Source: Pleurodeles waltl (lineage: Eukaryota > Chordata > Amphibia > Caudata > Salamandridae). Taken from it: a stretch of 64,000 nucleotides of DNA. The position numbers and the translations under genes were made by a program. The stretch's first letter is position 1; each line of letters starts with the position of its first letter. This document shows positions 21,930 through 33,110 of this stretch, piece by piece. Below the pieces are notes generated by a model that ran no database searches, was not told the DNA's origin, and saw nothing but the letters and a program-made list of their open reading frames with translations. The stretch covers positions 350,184,339 through 350,248,338 of the forward strand of contig NC_090451.1 in assembly GCF_031143425.1 (NCBI RefSeq), written 5' to 3'.

Positions 21930-23560
21930 AAAACTACCTGTTTTTGCAGGGGGGGTGCACCTGCGTTATTGGTCCCGGGTGTGGTGGTCATCTAAGGAAA
22001 CCTACCAAAACCAGACATTTTTTTAAACTAGACACCCGGTGGAGTGCACGGAGGTGTGGCTTGCATGGATCCCCCAAAATATTCTTACCCATACTCTCTG
22101 CAAACCTCAAAATTTGCTTAAAAAATCATATTTTCCTCACTTTTCTTTGTAGCATCACCGCGCTGGCACAAATTTCCTACCACCCAGCGTTCCCCTCAGT
22201 CTCCCAAGTAAAATGATACCTCACTTGTGTGGGCTCTCAAAGCAGAGTCAGCCTAAAAATGTATTAAAAAGAAATTGTGCTTATAAACTCGCTGTGCTAT
22301 CCCCTCAATCTCTCCACGTCTTTGGCCTTTTCCTGTTGCAGGCACCTGGGCCACCCACAAAAGTGAGGTATCATTTTTTTCGGCAGACCGAAGGGAGCAT
22401 TGGGAGGTAGGCAATTTGTACCAGCATGGTGATCCGACAAAGAAAATGTGGATTTTTTTTTTTTTTTTTAAGCTATAGTTGAGGTTTGCATAGGAGTCTG
22501 GGTAAGAAAATGTTGGGGGATCCAGGCAAGCAGCACCTCCCTGGAATCCTCCAGGTGTATGGTTTTAAAAAAATTTCTGGGTTTAGTAGGTTTCCCTAGG
22601 TGACCGCCGCACCTGGAACCAAAAAGCAGGTGTCACCCCCTTCAAATACAGGTAGTTTTGTAATAGATCATTTTGATGTGTCCACGTTGTGTTTTGGGGC
22701 ATTTCCGAACACGGACACTGGGTCTACCCACACAAGTGAGGTACCATTTTTATCGGGACACCTGGGGCGAACGCTGGGTAGAAGGAAGGCAGATTCCAGA
22801 ACTTTTCATCACCAAAATGTGAGGAGCAAGTGTTTTTTTGGCCATATTTTGAGGTTTGCAAAGGATTCTGGGTAATAGAACCTGGGGAGAGCCCCACAAG
22901 TCACCCCATTCTGGATTCCCCTAGGTGTCTACTTTCCATAAATGTATAGGTTTCCTAGGTTTTCCTAGGTGCCGGCTGAGCTAGAAGCAAAAAATCCACA
23001 GCTAGGCACTTTGCAAAAAACAGATCAGTTTTCTTTGGGAAAATGTGTCCATGTTGTGTTTTGGAGCATTTCCTGTCCTGGGCACTAGGCCTACCAACAC
23101 AAGTGAGGTACCATTTTTATTCAGAGACTTGGGGGAATGCTGAGTGGAAGGAAATTTGTGGCTCCTCTTACATTCCATGACTTTCTATCACTGAAATGTG
23201 AGGTAAAAGTGTTTTTTTGCCAAATTTTGAGGTTTGCAAAGGATTCTGAGTAACAGAACCTGGTGAGAGCGCCACAAGTCACCCCATCCTGGATTCCCCT
23301 AGGTTTCTAGTTTTGAAAAATGCACAGGTTTGGTAGGTTTCCCTAGGTGCCGGCTGAGCTAGAGGCCAAAATCCACAGCTAGGTACTTTCCAAAAAAACA
23401 CGTCAGATTTCAATGTAAAAATGTGATGTGTCCATGTTGCGTTTCCTACCGCGGGCATTAGGCCTACCCACGCAAGTGAGGTACCATTTTTATCAGGAGA
23501 CTTGGGGGAATACAGAATAGAAGAACAAGTGTTATTGCCCCTTGTATTTCTCTACATTCT
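21930..23560 (+). repeat. About 370-bp tandem repeats in the 3' subterminal region of piggyBac
   Basis: GTGAGGTACCATTTTT (or a one-base variant) recurs at about 22356, 22736, 23103 and 23478, and GAGGTTTGCAAAGGATTCTG with GGATTCCCCTAGG recur in the same phase. A reversed word (AAATGATACCTCACTTG) is found near 22212. Copies are diverged by indels. Subterminal repeats of this kind are typical for large piggyBac elements. Confidence 0.85.
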
Positions 23561-24559
23561 TACCTTACAAATGTAAGACAGTGTGTAAAAAAAGATGACT
23601 ATTTGAGAAATTACCTGTAATTCACATGCTAGTATGGGGACCCTGGAATTCACAGATGTGTAAATAACCACTGCTTCTCAACAGATTATCCTGTGCCCAT
23701 TTTGGAAATACAAAGGTTTCCTTAATACCTATTTTTCACTCTTTATATTTCACCAAATGAATTGCTGTATACCCGGGTATACAGTGAAACCCCACAGCAA
23801 GGTGCAGGTCCTTTATTGGCTCTGAGTACCTAGGGTTCTTGATTAACCTACAAGCCCTATATATCCCCGCAACCAGAGGAGTCCAGCAGACGTAACAGTA
23901 TATTGCTTTTGAAAATCTGACATTGCAGGAAAAAGTTACAGAGTAAAACATGGAGAGAAATGGCTGTTTTTTTACCTCAATTTTAATATTTATTTTTATT
24001 TCAGATGTTATTTACAGTAGGAAAACCTTGTAGCATCTACACAAATGACCTCTTGCTGGATTCAGAGTTTTGTCTACTTTTCAGAAATGTTTAGCTGTCT
24101 GGGATCCAGCATGGCTTTCACACCCATTTCTGTCACTAACTGGAAGGAGGCTAAAGCACAAAAAGTAGTAAAAATGGGGTATGTCCTAGTAAAATGCCAA
24201 AATTGTGTTAATAAATGTGGTTTTCTGATTCAAGTCTGCCTGTTCCTGAAAACTGGGAAAATTGTGATTGTAGCACAGCAAACCTTTTGTTGATGCCATT
24301 TTCAGGGAAAAAACCACATTCTTTCTTCTGCAGCACTTTTTTCAATTTTTTTGCCAAAAAAACACAATTTTCGCTGTATTTTGGCTAATGTCTTGGTCTC
24401 CTCCATGGGAACCCACAAACTCTGGGTACCTCTAGAATCCCTAGGGTGTTGGGAAAAAAATAAGCACATTTGGTATGGGTAGTTTATGTGGACAAAAGGT
24501 TATGAGGGCTTTAGCGCGAACTGCCCTAAATACCAAAAAAAGGCCTGGCCCCTGAAGGT
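23561..24559. other. Terminal 1 kb of the piggyBac element, no gene seen
   Basis: AT-rich sequence without repeats or a coding signal, leading to the putative right end at about 24559. Confidence 0.4.
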
Positions 24560-24629
24560 GAAAAGGCCACACAAGGCTCTTCATTGAGATAGCCCGAAAT
24601 ATCTATCAAATCAACTGACAAGATCAAGA

Positions 24630-25262
24630 AGAAACCACACACACACATGATTTAAAAAGGAAAGCTCTTATGCATGCTCACTCACAGGAAACACACTGAG
24701 AATATGGAACTCCATCTCCCTGCAAATTCGTACAAATACATCAACAGCTGATTTCAGAAAGAGTATAAAGGTCTTATCACTAGAAAATACATTAGAATAC
24801 ATGCGGAAATAGCAAAATAACGAACACAAGTCACTGAACCCGCAAGATACTCAAAACATAATATCAAGCCAGAAGCTACACAACAAGGAGAAATAAAAAC
24901 ATCACCTATGTACCATGAAGTTCACAACCCAACAAACAACTACTAGGAACTCCCAGGCAACCTGCTACCCAAAGATAGCATAGAGGTAACACATAGACTG
25001 ATCCATTTACATGCATAGCAAACCATACATTACTCAAAATCTGTCATATCACAAAACCCACACAACAATCAAGTGTGACACAGGAAAAGGTGACACAGTA
25101 CAGCAGACTTGACAGACATTTATAAAATGCTTGAGAAATACCTTTAACTGAATATTTGTAAACCCTTTTTCGCAAATGATCACTCCTTTGTAATGTACAG
25201 CTCTCTGTTACCCTAGAGACATTTACAGGCTATATAAAGCTTTCCATAAATAAACAAATAAA
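24630..25262 (+). pseudogene. LINE 3' end fragment (L2-like)
   Basis: About 24700-24790 reads with stops as MELHLPANSYKYINS..FQKEYKGL, matching the final segment WNSLP..LR....L..FKR.LK of L2/CR1 reverse transcriptases. The fragment ends near 25225-25262 with GCTATATAAAGC and an A/T-rich simple tail with AAATAAACAAATAAATATG, as L2-type 3' ends do. The rest of the element is missing. Confidence 0.55.
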
Positions 25263-25769
25263 TATGATTGTGTAGGGGTTTGAAGCTTGCTGCTGCGATG
25301 CCTTGCACTCTGCTTTGCAAAGCTATGATCCAGTAGTAATGGCAGAGGAGCTACTGGTACTCTCATTACTCAATTAGCACTACCCTGAAGTTGCAAATGA
25401 GCTGCTGGGAGAGGTAAACTAATCTCCTGACGTCAGACTCCTCTGGATGCAGAGTAACAAAGAGTCAGTAGGCAAAATACTGTTAATCAGACTACCTCAG
25501 ATCCTAAAGATCAGCAGCTATCTACTAGGCAGAGCCAAACATTGGGAATAAAGCCATTGGCAGAAGAGGGCTGAGCCAATTGTATGTATGCTGGTCTGAT
25601 GGGGTGAACCGATATGTGAATGACAATATGATGACTGAATGAAGCGGACTTACCCAAAGCCCTTTTCTCTAAGCGAGATTATGTATAAATTTTTAGAAAA
25701 CAAGAGGCAGGCAAGACAGCTAAAAGAGTATTTTAGTCAGACCTAAAACACACAGAAACAGATAGACCA
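25263..25769. other. No gene or repeat seen
   Basis: Mixed sequence between a LINE 3' end and the 48-bp satellite; no recognisable content. Confidence 0.4.
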
Positions 25770-26120
25770 CAGGGTGCAGGAGAGCACAGAGGCCTTGGCT
25801 CACGCACATAAGACATATAGCACTGGTCAAGAGCATCACAGTCTTCCCTGAAATACATGAAGTAAGTGTGGTAATGCAGGGCCACTGGAAGCTTCACTCA
25901 GACATAAAACAAGTTTGGCACTTCAGGGCCGGTGCAAGCCTCCTCCAAAGATGTGGAACAAATGTGGCAGCTCAGGGCCAGTGGAAGCTTGCTTCAAAGA
26001 CATGAAACAAGTGTGGTACTGCAGGGCCAGTCAGTGCAAGCTTCCTTCGAAGACATGGGACAAATGTGGTAGTGTATGGCCAGTGCATGCCTCCTTCAAT
26101 GACATAAAACAAGTTTGGCA
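25770..26120 (+). repeat. About 48-bp satellite, left part
   Basis: GGGCCAGTGCAAGC...TTCAAAGACATG..ACAA.TGTGG units start near 25880, 25926, 25975, 26023 and 26077, 47-53 bases apart, with more diverged copies before. The array is interrupted at 26120/26121 by the L1 and continues in phase at 39891. Confidence 0.85.
26106..26120 (+). repeat. 15-bp target-site duplication of the L1 (5' copy)
   Basis: AAAACAAGTTTGGCA, repeated exactly at 39891-39905 after the A-rich tail. The bottom-strand sequence at the inferred nick is TTTT/AT, the kind of site L1 endonucleases prefer. Confidence 0.85.
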
Positions 26121-27382
26121 GAGCCATCATGGCGGCTGCATTCTGAAGGAGGTCCCGCTCCTCCGATCCTGCCTGACAGAGGACCATCCTTACCAGCCCA
26201 CACGAGTAGGGGAGCGTCCCAACGATGGGGGGAGCCCACTGAGGCCATCAGCAGAGCAAGAGAGGACCGCCGGGGAGCTGTGGATGAGGCGTATCCTGAG
26301 CTGGCCCTCTGGGGCCTAGGTCCAACAGACCGGAGCGGCCGTGGCCCCAGAAGAGGGTTGGGCTCGGCGCGTGATGGATGCTTCACTGATGCAGCGTGGG
26401 ACGGCGCTGCTGCCAGGTAGGAGGTGACTGCGTCCCTGGCATTGTCAGGTCGGGCGGAGGAGAGGGCAGCCAGGGCCCGGGAGAAAGCGCAGAGCAGAGA
26501 TGGGCCTCCCACTTGGCAGGCGGCTGAGGAGGTAGCAGTGCGGCCCCAGCAGTTGCCGCGAGATGCCCCCAGCCACTGCGGCTGGTTCGCGGGAACGCAC
26601 AGCGCGGCCACCCTGGTGATCGGGGCAACCTAGGACAGAAGCTGCGCTGAGGCCCTGGACTGCGGCAAAGTGAGACCTGCTTTGGGCCACGAGGTGGCAT
26701 TGCCCAAGGGGGGAGACAGAGTGGGGATCAGGGGTCACCGAGTGTGGAGCAGGACTCGGCCTTGCACTCGAGGCCCGGGACCCCGGAGTGCGGGCTTGTG
26801 GGCTTCCTGGTCACCCCCTTCCCCCCTGAATAAAGACTACGAACAGAGTTGCGCTAAAGACTCAGTGTGCTGGGGCAGCCAGATTGATTGAAGCAACATG
26901 GCGGCGGCTGCAGGGACAATGTAGGGCCGTGGCCTGGCTGGCTCTGGTTGTGACGGAAGCCTCCTGCCCTTGGGAGCAGTTGTTTGGCCGGCCTGCTGCT
27001 CATCTCCCTGGGGTCTGCAAATGCTACCTTGGTCACCTGCACATAAGAATTGAAGCCACACTTGCGGCTGGCCAGGACTAATCTTCGAAGGGACACAACG
27101 TGGCCAGACACATCCTTGGAGGCCTGACAGATACGCCTTTGGCGCACTTCATGCAGGTCCGCAGACTATTATCCTGCCAAAGCCAGGTGAGTGTTAGTTG
27201 GTAAGCTCAGTGAAAACTGCTGGGGGACTCCCGCCCTGGGGGTGTCACGCTGCGGCCTTGGTGTGTGGAGACCGATAAACTGAGTGGCGATGCAGTTATC
27301 CTCCCTGGGGGTAATTGCCTCCGCTCCTTGACCTCATTCTCCTCCCGGGGGAGTAGCAGGGGGTTTGAGCGTACCCGGGGAT
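26121..27382 (+). promoter_or_regulatory. L1 5' untranslated region with internal promoter
   Basis: GC-rich 1.26-kb leader before ORF1. The first bases contain CATGGCGGC, and CATGGCGGC occurs again near 26899; both resemble YY1 sites, which set the start of transcription in mammalian L1. No coding frame of interest. Function is inferred from position. Confidence 0.55.
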
Positions 27383-28150
27383 ATGGGGCGCGACAAGCCC
27401 CCCCCATCCAAAGGCAGCGCAGACAAAAATAGACCAATAACCTGCGCCCAAGGAGATGGGCACAGGCTCGGCGCCGGGCATGGTGTAAGAGGCAGAGTGA
27501 CCCCCCACCCGCCGGATATGGCGACGCTTCTAAAGGCAATCCAGGAATCAAGGGAGGCGGTAGAGTCCAAGGTGGATGGTGTCTGTGTGGACCTCTCCCT
27601 GGTGCGTCAGGACCTAAGGCGAGAATCTGACAGAGTGACAGAGACAAAGACTAGAATTTCCACAGCAGAGGATGCGGTGACCACCCTCCAGACAAGAGTC
27701 TCTCAGCTTACCTCAACGGTGGCCAGCCTGGAGGAGAGGGCCGAAGATGCTGAGAACCGTTCTCGAGGAAACAATCTTCGCCTGGTGGGTTTGCCGGAGG
27801 AGATTACAGGAGGCAAAATGGAGGAGGTCCTGGAGGCCTGGTTCCTCTCCTAGGTCTCTGAGGACAGGCTATTAAGTTGCTTTGTGGTGGAACGAGCACA
27901 CCGAGTGCTAGCAAAAATGCCCATGCCTGGGGCTCCTCCCCAGCCTTTGGTGGTCCGGCTCCTCAACTACAGAGACGATACTCTAATACAAAAATTCTGA
28001 TCTTGCCGGACTACACTCGAGCTGTTCAACATTGACGATCATATGAGGAAGTTAAGCAGAAACTACGTGCGCTGAACATGTGATACGTGCTCCTTTTCCC
28101 AGATAAGTTGAAGGTTGTCTACGGAGCTTCTACCCTATTCTTTTAAACAC
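27383..28150 (+). pseudogene. L1 ORF1 (RNA-binding protein), interrupted
   Basis: ATG at 27383 (MGRDKPPPSKGSADK). After a basic/Pro-rich head comes a long coiled coil (about residues 50-130, LRRESDRVTETKTRISTAED and LTSTVASLEERAEDAENR), then RGNNLRLVGLPEE, the RRM entry. A TAG at 27851-27853 ends the frame at 157 codons, but the same frame continues with ERAHRVLAKMPMPGAPPQP and VVRLLNYRDDTLIQKF, the C-terminal domain, before further stops. The family normally has about 300-350 residues. One stop plus deletions near 28010 make it non-functional. Confidence 0.8.
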
Positions 28151-28485
28151 CGCAGCAGGCATGCAAATAGGCAACAGAGCAGTTGGAATTGCGCCTCTTG
28201 AGTGGATCAGCAGTGGGCCTCGTGGACAGTTCTGATGCTTGACTGCTGAGGCCTGCCAGAGAGGCCCGTGAGTGCTGTTGGAGGTCTAAGAGGAGGCGTC
28301 CTCCGCATGGAGGCGGAGGGTGGGCCTCGGTGAGCCCGGCTCCACTAGTGGATCGGTCACAGACGGAGACCCAGGACTCCTCTCTGTCTGACACACTGGT
28401 CATCTTCAACTCTCATGGGGGTCCTCCTTGACTGATGCCCTGGAGTGCCCTTGACCCAAGAAGCTGATGCTATCAGTTGTATGTG
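28151..28485. other. L1 inter-ORF spacer up to the L2 insertion
   Basis: No coding frame; it is the L1 segment between ORF1 and the point of L2 entry. The flanking sequence resumes at 36278. Confidence 0.45.
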
Positions 28486-31400
28486 GTCCCCTGACCACGC
28501 TGCTGTTTGCGTGTTCGAGGCCCTCCTCCACCCGCAGGCATCCTCCTGCGCCTCATCCCTGGGGTCTAGTGGGCTCTGACTAGCTTCACTTGACCCGTGT
28601 GCCGCTTTCCGCCGTCCCGTAAGTGTTTTTCGTTTTTTTCGCTTTTTCCAGCGCCTCGCCGCCGGCGCTTCTGCCCCCTTTGTGCCCCCCTGATTGCTGT
28701 CTCCCCGATCGTATATTGTGCCATTATTGTTTTTCTGATTGTGTGCTTTTCTTATTGTAACTGCTTGTATTTTGCTCGTTTTCAGTGTTTTGCCCCTTGT
28801 GCGCTCCCCGTTCCCTGCCGCTGCCTCCCTGCGGCCCCGCCCCCCTCGCGCCCCCATTTGCCGCTCCCTCCCGCCTCCCAGCTGCTCCTCCCTCCCCCCT
28901 CCCTTCTTAATGGCTGGCGCTGCGCGTCGCGAGTGAGCGACCTCTGACCTGTTTCAGGTCCTGAGCTCGCCCCCCACGACCGCAGCACCAACCTGCTGCC
29001 TCCTGCCTCTGTCCCCTGACCACGCTGCTGTTTGCGTGTTCGAGGCCCTCCTCCACCCGCAGGCATCCTCCTGCGCCTCATCCCTGTGGTCTAGTGGGCT
29101 CTGACTAGCTTCACTTGACCCGTGTGCCGCTTTCCGCCGTCCCGTAAGTGTTTTTCGTTTTTTTCGCTTTTTCCAGCGCCTCGCCGCCGGCGCTTCTGCC
29201 CCCTTTGTGCCCCCCTGATTGCTGTCTCCCCGATCGTATATTGTGCCATTATTGTTTTTCTGATTGTGTGCTTTTCTTATTGTAACTGCTTGTATTTTGC
29301 TTGTTTTCAGTGTTTTGCCCCTTGTGCGCTCCCCGTTCCCTGCCGCTGCCTCCCTGCGGCCCCCCTCGCGCCCCCATTTGCCGCTCCCTCCCGCCTCCCA
29401 GCTGCTTCTCCCTCCCCCCTCCCTTCTTAATGGCTGGCGCTGCGCGTCGCGAGTGAGCGACCTCTGACCTGTTTCAGGTCCTGAGCTCGCCCCCCACGAC
29501 CGCAGCACCAACCTGCTGCCTCCTGCCTCTGTCCCCTGACCACGCTGCTGTTTGCGTGTTCGAGGCCCTCCTCCACCCGCAGGCATCCTCCTGCGCCTCA
29601 TCCCTGGGGTCTAGTGGGCTCTGACTAGCTTCACTTGACCCGTGTGCCGCTTTCCGCCGTCCCGTAAGTGTTTTTCGTTTTTTTCGCTTTTTCCAGCGCC
29701 TCGCCGCCGGCGCTTCTGCCCCCTTTGTGCCCCCCTGATTGCTGTCTCCCCGATCGTATATTGTGCCATTATTGTTTTTCTGATTGTGTGCTTTTCTTAT
29801 TGTAACTGCTTGTATTTTGCTCGTTTTCAGTGTTTTGCCCCTTGTGCGCTCCCCGTTCCCTGCCGCTGCCTCCCTGCGGCCCCGCCCCCCTCGCGCCCCC
29901 ATTTGCCGCTCCCTCCCGCCTCCCAGCTGCTCCTCCCTCCCCCCTCCCTTCTTAATGGCTGGCGCTGCGCGTCGCGAGTGAGCGACCTCTGACCTGTTTC
30001 AGGTCCTGAGCTCGCCCCCCACGACCGCAGCACCAACCTGCTGCCTCCTGCCTCTGTCCCCTGACCACGCTGCTGTTTGCGTGTTCGAGGCCCTCCTCCA
30101 CCCGCAGGCATCCTCCTGCGCCTCATCCCTGGGGTCTAGTGGGCTCTGACTAGCTTCACTTGACCCGTGTGCCGCTTTCCGCCGTCCCGTAAGTGTTTTT
30201 CGTTTTTTTCGCTTTTTCCAGCGCCTCGCCGCCGGCGCTTCTGCCCCCTTTGTGCCCCCCTGATTGCTGTCTCCCCGATCGTATATTGTGCCATTATTGT
30301 TTTTCTGATTGTGTGCTTTTCTTATTGTAACTGCTTGTATTTTGCTCGTTTTCAGTGTTTTGCCCCTTGTGCGCTCCCCGTTCCCTGCCGCTGCCTCCCT
30401 GCGGCCCCGCCCCCCTCGCGCCCCCATTTGTCGCTCCCTCCCGCCTCCCAGCTGCTCCTCCCTCCCCCCTCCCTTCTTAATGGCTGGCGCTGCGCGTCGC
30501 GAGTGAGCGACCTCTGACCTGTTTCAGGTCCTGAGCTCGCCCCCCACGACCGCAGCACCAACCTGCTGCCTCCTGCCTCTGTCCCCTGACCACGCTGCTG
30601 TTTGCGTGTTCGAGGCCCTCCTCCACCTGCAGGCATCCTCCTGCGCCTCATCCCTGGGGTCTAGTGGGCTCTGACTAGCTTCACTTGACCCGTGTGCCGC
30701 TTTCCGCCGTCCCGTAAGTTTTTTTCGCTTTTTCCAGCGCCTCGCCGCCGGCGCTTCTGCCCCCTTTGTGCCCCCCTGATTGCTGTCTCCCCGATCGTAT
30801 ATTGTGCCATTATTGTTTTTCTGATTGTGTGCTTTTCTTATTGTAACTGCTTGTATTTTGCTCGTTTTCAGTGTTTTGCCCCTTGTGCGCTCCCCGTTCC
30901 CTGCCGCTGCCTCCCTGCGGCCCCGCCCCCCTCGCGCCCCCATTTGCCGCTCCCTCCCGCCTCCCAGCTGCTCCTCCCTCCCCCCTCCCTTCTTAATGGC
31001 TGGCGCTGCGCGTCGCGAGTGAGCGACCTCTGACCTGTTTCAGGTCCTGAGCTCGCCCCCCACGACCGCAGCACCAACCTGCTGCCTCCTGCCTCTGTCC
31101 CCTGACCACGCAGCTGTTTGCGTGTTCGAGGCCCTCCTCCACCCGCAGGCATCCTCCTGCGCCTCACCCCTGGGGTCTAGTGGGCTCTGACTAGCTTCAC
31201 TTGACCCGTGTGCCGCTTTCCGCCGTCCCGTAAGTGTTTTTCGTTTTTTTCGCTTTTTCCAGCGCCTCGCCGCCGGCGCTTCTGCCCCCTTTGTGCCCCC
31301 CTGATTGCTGTCTCCCCGATCGTATATTGTGCCATTATTGTTTTTCTGATTGTGTGCTTTTCTTATTGTAACTGCTTGTATTTTGCTTGTTTTCAGTGTT

Positions 31401-33110
31401 TTGCCCCTTGTGCGCTCCCCGTTCCCTGCCGCTGCCTCCCTGCGGCCCGCCCCCCTCGCGCCCCCATTTGCCGCTCCCTCCCGCCTCCCAGCTGCTCCTC
31501 CCTCCCCCCTCCCTTCTTAATGGCTGGCGCTGCGCGTCGCGAGTGAGCGACCTCTGACCTGTTTCAGGTCCTGAGCTCGCCCCCCACGACCGCAGCACCA
31601 ACCTGCTGCCTCCTGCCTCTGTCCCCTGACCACGCTGCTGTTTGCGTGTTCGAGGCCCTCCTCCACCCGCAGGCATCCTCCTGCGCCTCATCCCTGGGGT
31701 CTAGTGGGCTCTGACTAGCTTCACTTGACCCGTGTGCCGCTTTCCGCCGTCCCGTAAGTGTTTTTCGTTTTTTTCGCTTTTTCCAGCGCCTCGCCGCCGG
31801 CGCTTCTGCCCCCTTTGTGCCCCCCTGATTGCTGTCTCCCCGATCGTATATTGTGCCATTATTGTTTTTCTGATTGTGTGCTTTTCTTATTGTAACTGCT
31901 TGTATTTTGCTCGTTTTCAGTGTTTTGCCCCTTGTGCGCTCCCCGTTCCCTGCCGCTGCCTCCCTGCGGCCCCGCCCCCCTCGCGCCCCCATTTGTCGCT
32001 CCCTCCCGCCTCCCAGCTGCTCCTCCCTCCCCCCTCCCTTCTTAATGGCTGGCGCTGCGCGTCGCGAGTGAGAGACCTCTGACCTGTTTCAGGTCCTGAG
32101 CTCGCCCCCCACGACCGCAGCACCAACCTGCTGCCTCCTGCCTCTGTCCCCTGACCACGCTGCTGTTTGCGTGTTCGAGGCCCTCCTCCACCTGCAGGCA
32201 TCCTCCTGCGCCTCATCCCTGGGGTCTAGTGGGCTCTGACTAGCTTCACTTGACCCGTGTGCCGCTTTCCGCCGTCCCGTAAGTGTTTTTCGTTTTTTTC
32301 GCTTTTTCCAGCGCCTCGCCGCCGGCGCTTCTGCCCCCTTTGTGCCCCCCTGATTGCTGTCTCCCCGATCGTATATTGTGCCATTATTGTTTTTCTGATT
32401 GTGTGCTTTTCTTATTGTAACTGCTTGTATTTTGCTAGTTTTCAGTGTTTTGCCCCTTGTGCGCTCCCCGTTCCCTGCCGCTGCCTCCCTGCGGCCCCGC
32501 CCCCCTCGCGCCCCCATTTGCCGCTCCCTCCCGCCTCCCAGCTGCTCCTCCCTCCCCCCTCCCTTCTTAATGGCTGGCGCTGCGCGTCGCGAGTGAGCGA
32601 CCTCTGACCTGTTTCAGGTCCTGAGCTCGCCCCCCACGACCGCAGCACCAACCTGCTGCCTCCTGCCTCTGTCCCCTGACCACGCTGCTGTTTGCGTGTT
32701 CGAGGCCCTCCTCCACCCGCAGGCATCCTCCTGCGCCTCATCCCTGGGGTCTAGTGGGCTCTGACTAGCTTCACTTGACCCGTGTGCCGCTTTCCGCCGT
32801 CCCGTAAGTGTTTTTCGTTTTTTTCGCTTTTTCCAGCGCCTCGCCGCCGGCGCTTCTGCCCCCTTTGTGCCCCCCTGATTGCTGTCTCCCCGATCGTATA
32901 TTGTGCCATTATTGTTTTTCTGATTGTGTGCTTTTCTTATTGTAACTGCTTGTATTTTGCTCGTTTTCAGTGTTTTGCCCCTTGTGCGCTCCCCGTTCCC
33001 TGCCGCTGCCTCCCTGCGGCCCCGCCCCCCTCGGGCCCCCATTTGCCGCTCCCTCCCGCCTCCCAGCTGCTCCTCCCTCCCCCCTCCCTTCTTAATGGCA
33101 GGCGCTGCGC
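28486..33110 (+). repeat. 525-bp tandem array, nine monomers, 5' region of the L2
   Basis: GTCCCCTGACCACGC starts at 28486, 29011, 29531, 30056, 30581, 31097 (one base changed nearby), 31621, 32146 and 32671, so units measure 525, 520, 525, 525, 516, 524, 525, 525 and a last one of about 435 bases that runs into the coding part near 33098-33110. Units differ by a handful of bases and short indels; the fifth lacks nine bases. Each unit has C-rich GC-box-like words (CCCGCCCCC), a GTAAGT and a later TTTTCAG. By position it resembles the monomer promoters of rodent L1. Frames of about 116 codons in every unit begin with GTG or TTG, not ATG, and I do not call them genes. Confidence 0.95.

Larger units (their letters stand above)
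17490..24559 (+). mobile_element. piggyBac-superfamily DNA transposon, about 7 kb
   Basis: TTAA at 17486-17489 is followed by CCCATTGGTCGCCA; the other end, in reverse complement, reads CACCTTCAGGGGCCA at about 24559-24545, a degenerate match to the same terminal pattern, with the TTAA on that side mutated. Between them lie a 5' subterminal array (17930-18760), a transposase pseudogene (19280-21079), a 28-bp array (21218-21357) and a 3' array of about 370-bp units (21930-23560). piggyBac elements excise and insert at TTAA through a DDD transposase. The right boundary is the less certain one. Confidence 0.6.

Noticed and set aside
26096..27647. Minus-strand frames up to 171 codons in the L1 leader
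   Set aside because: GC-rich leader sequence; no motif, and overlaps the L1 promoter region in the opposite sense.
28597..32607. A repeated 116-codon frame and minus-strand frames of 99-142 codons in every 525-bp unit
   Set aside because: The plus-strand frames start only with GTG or TTG, no domain is recognised, and conservation follows simply from the near identity of the units.
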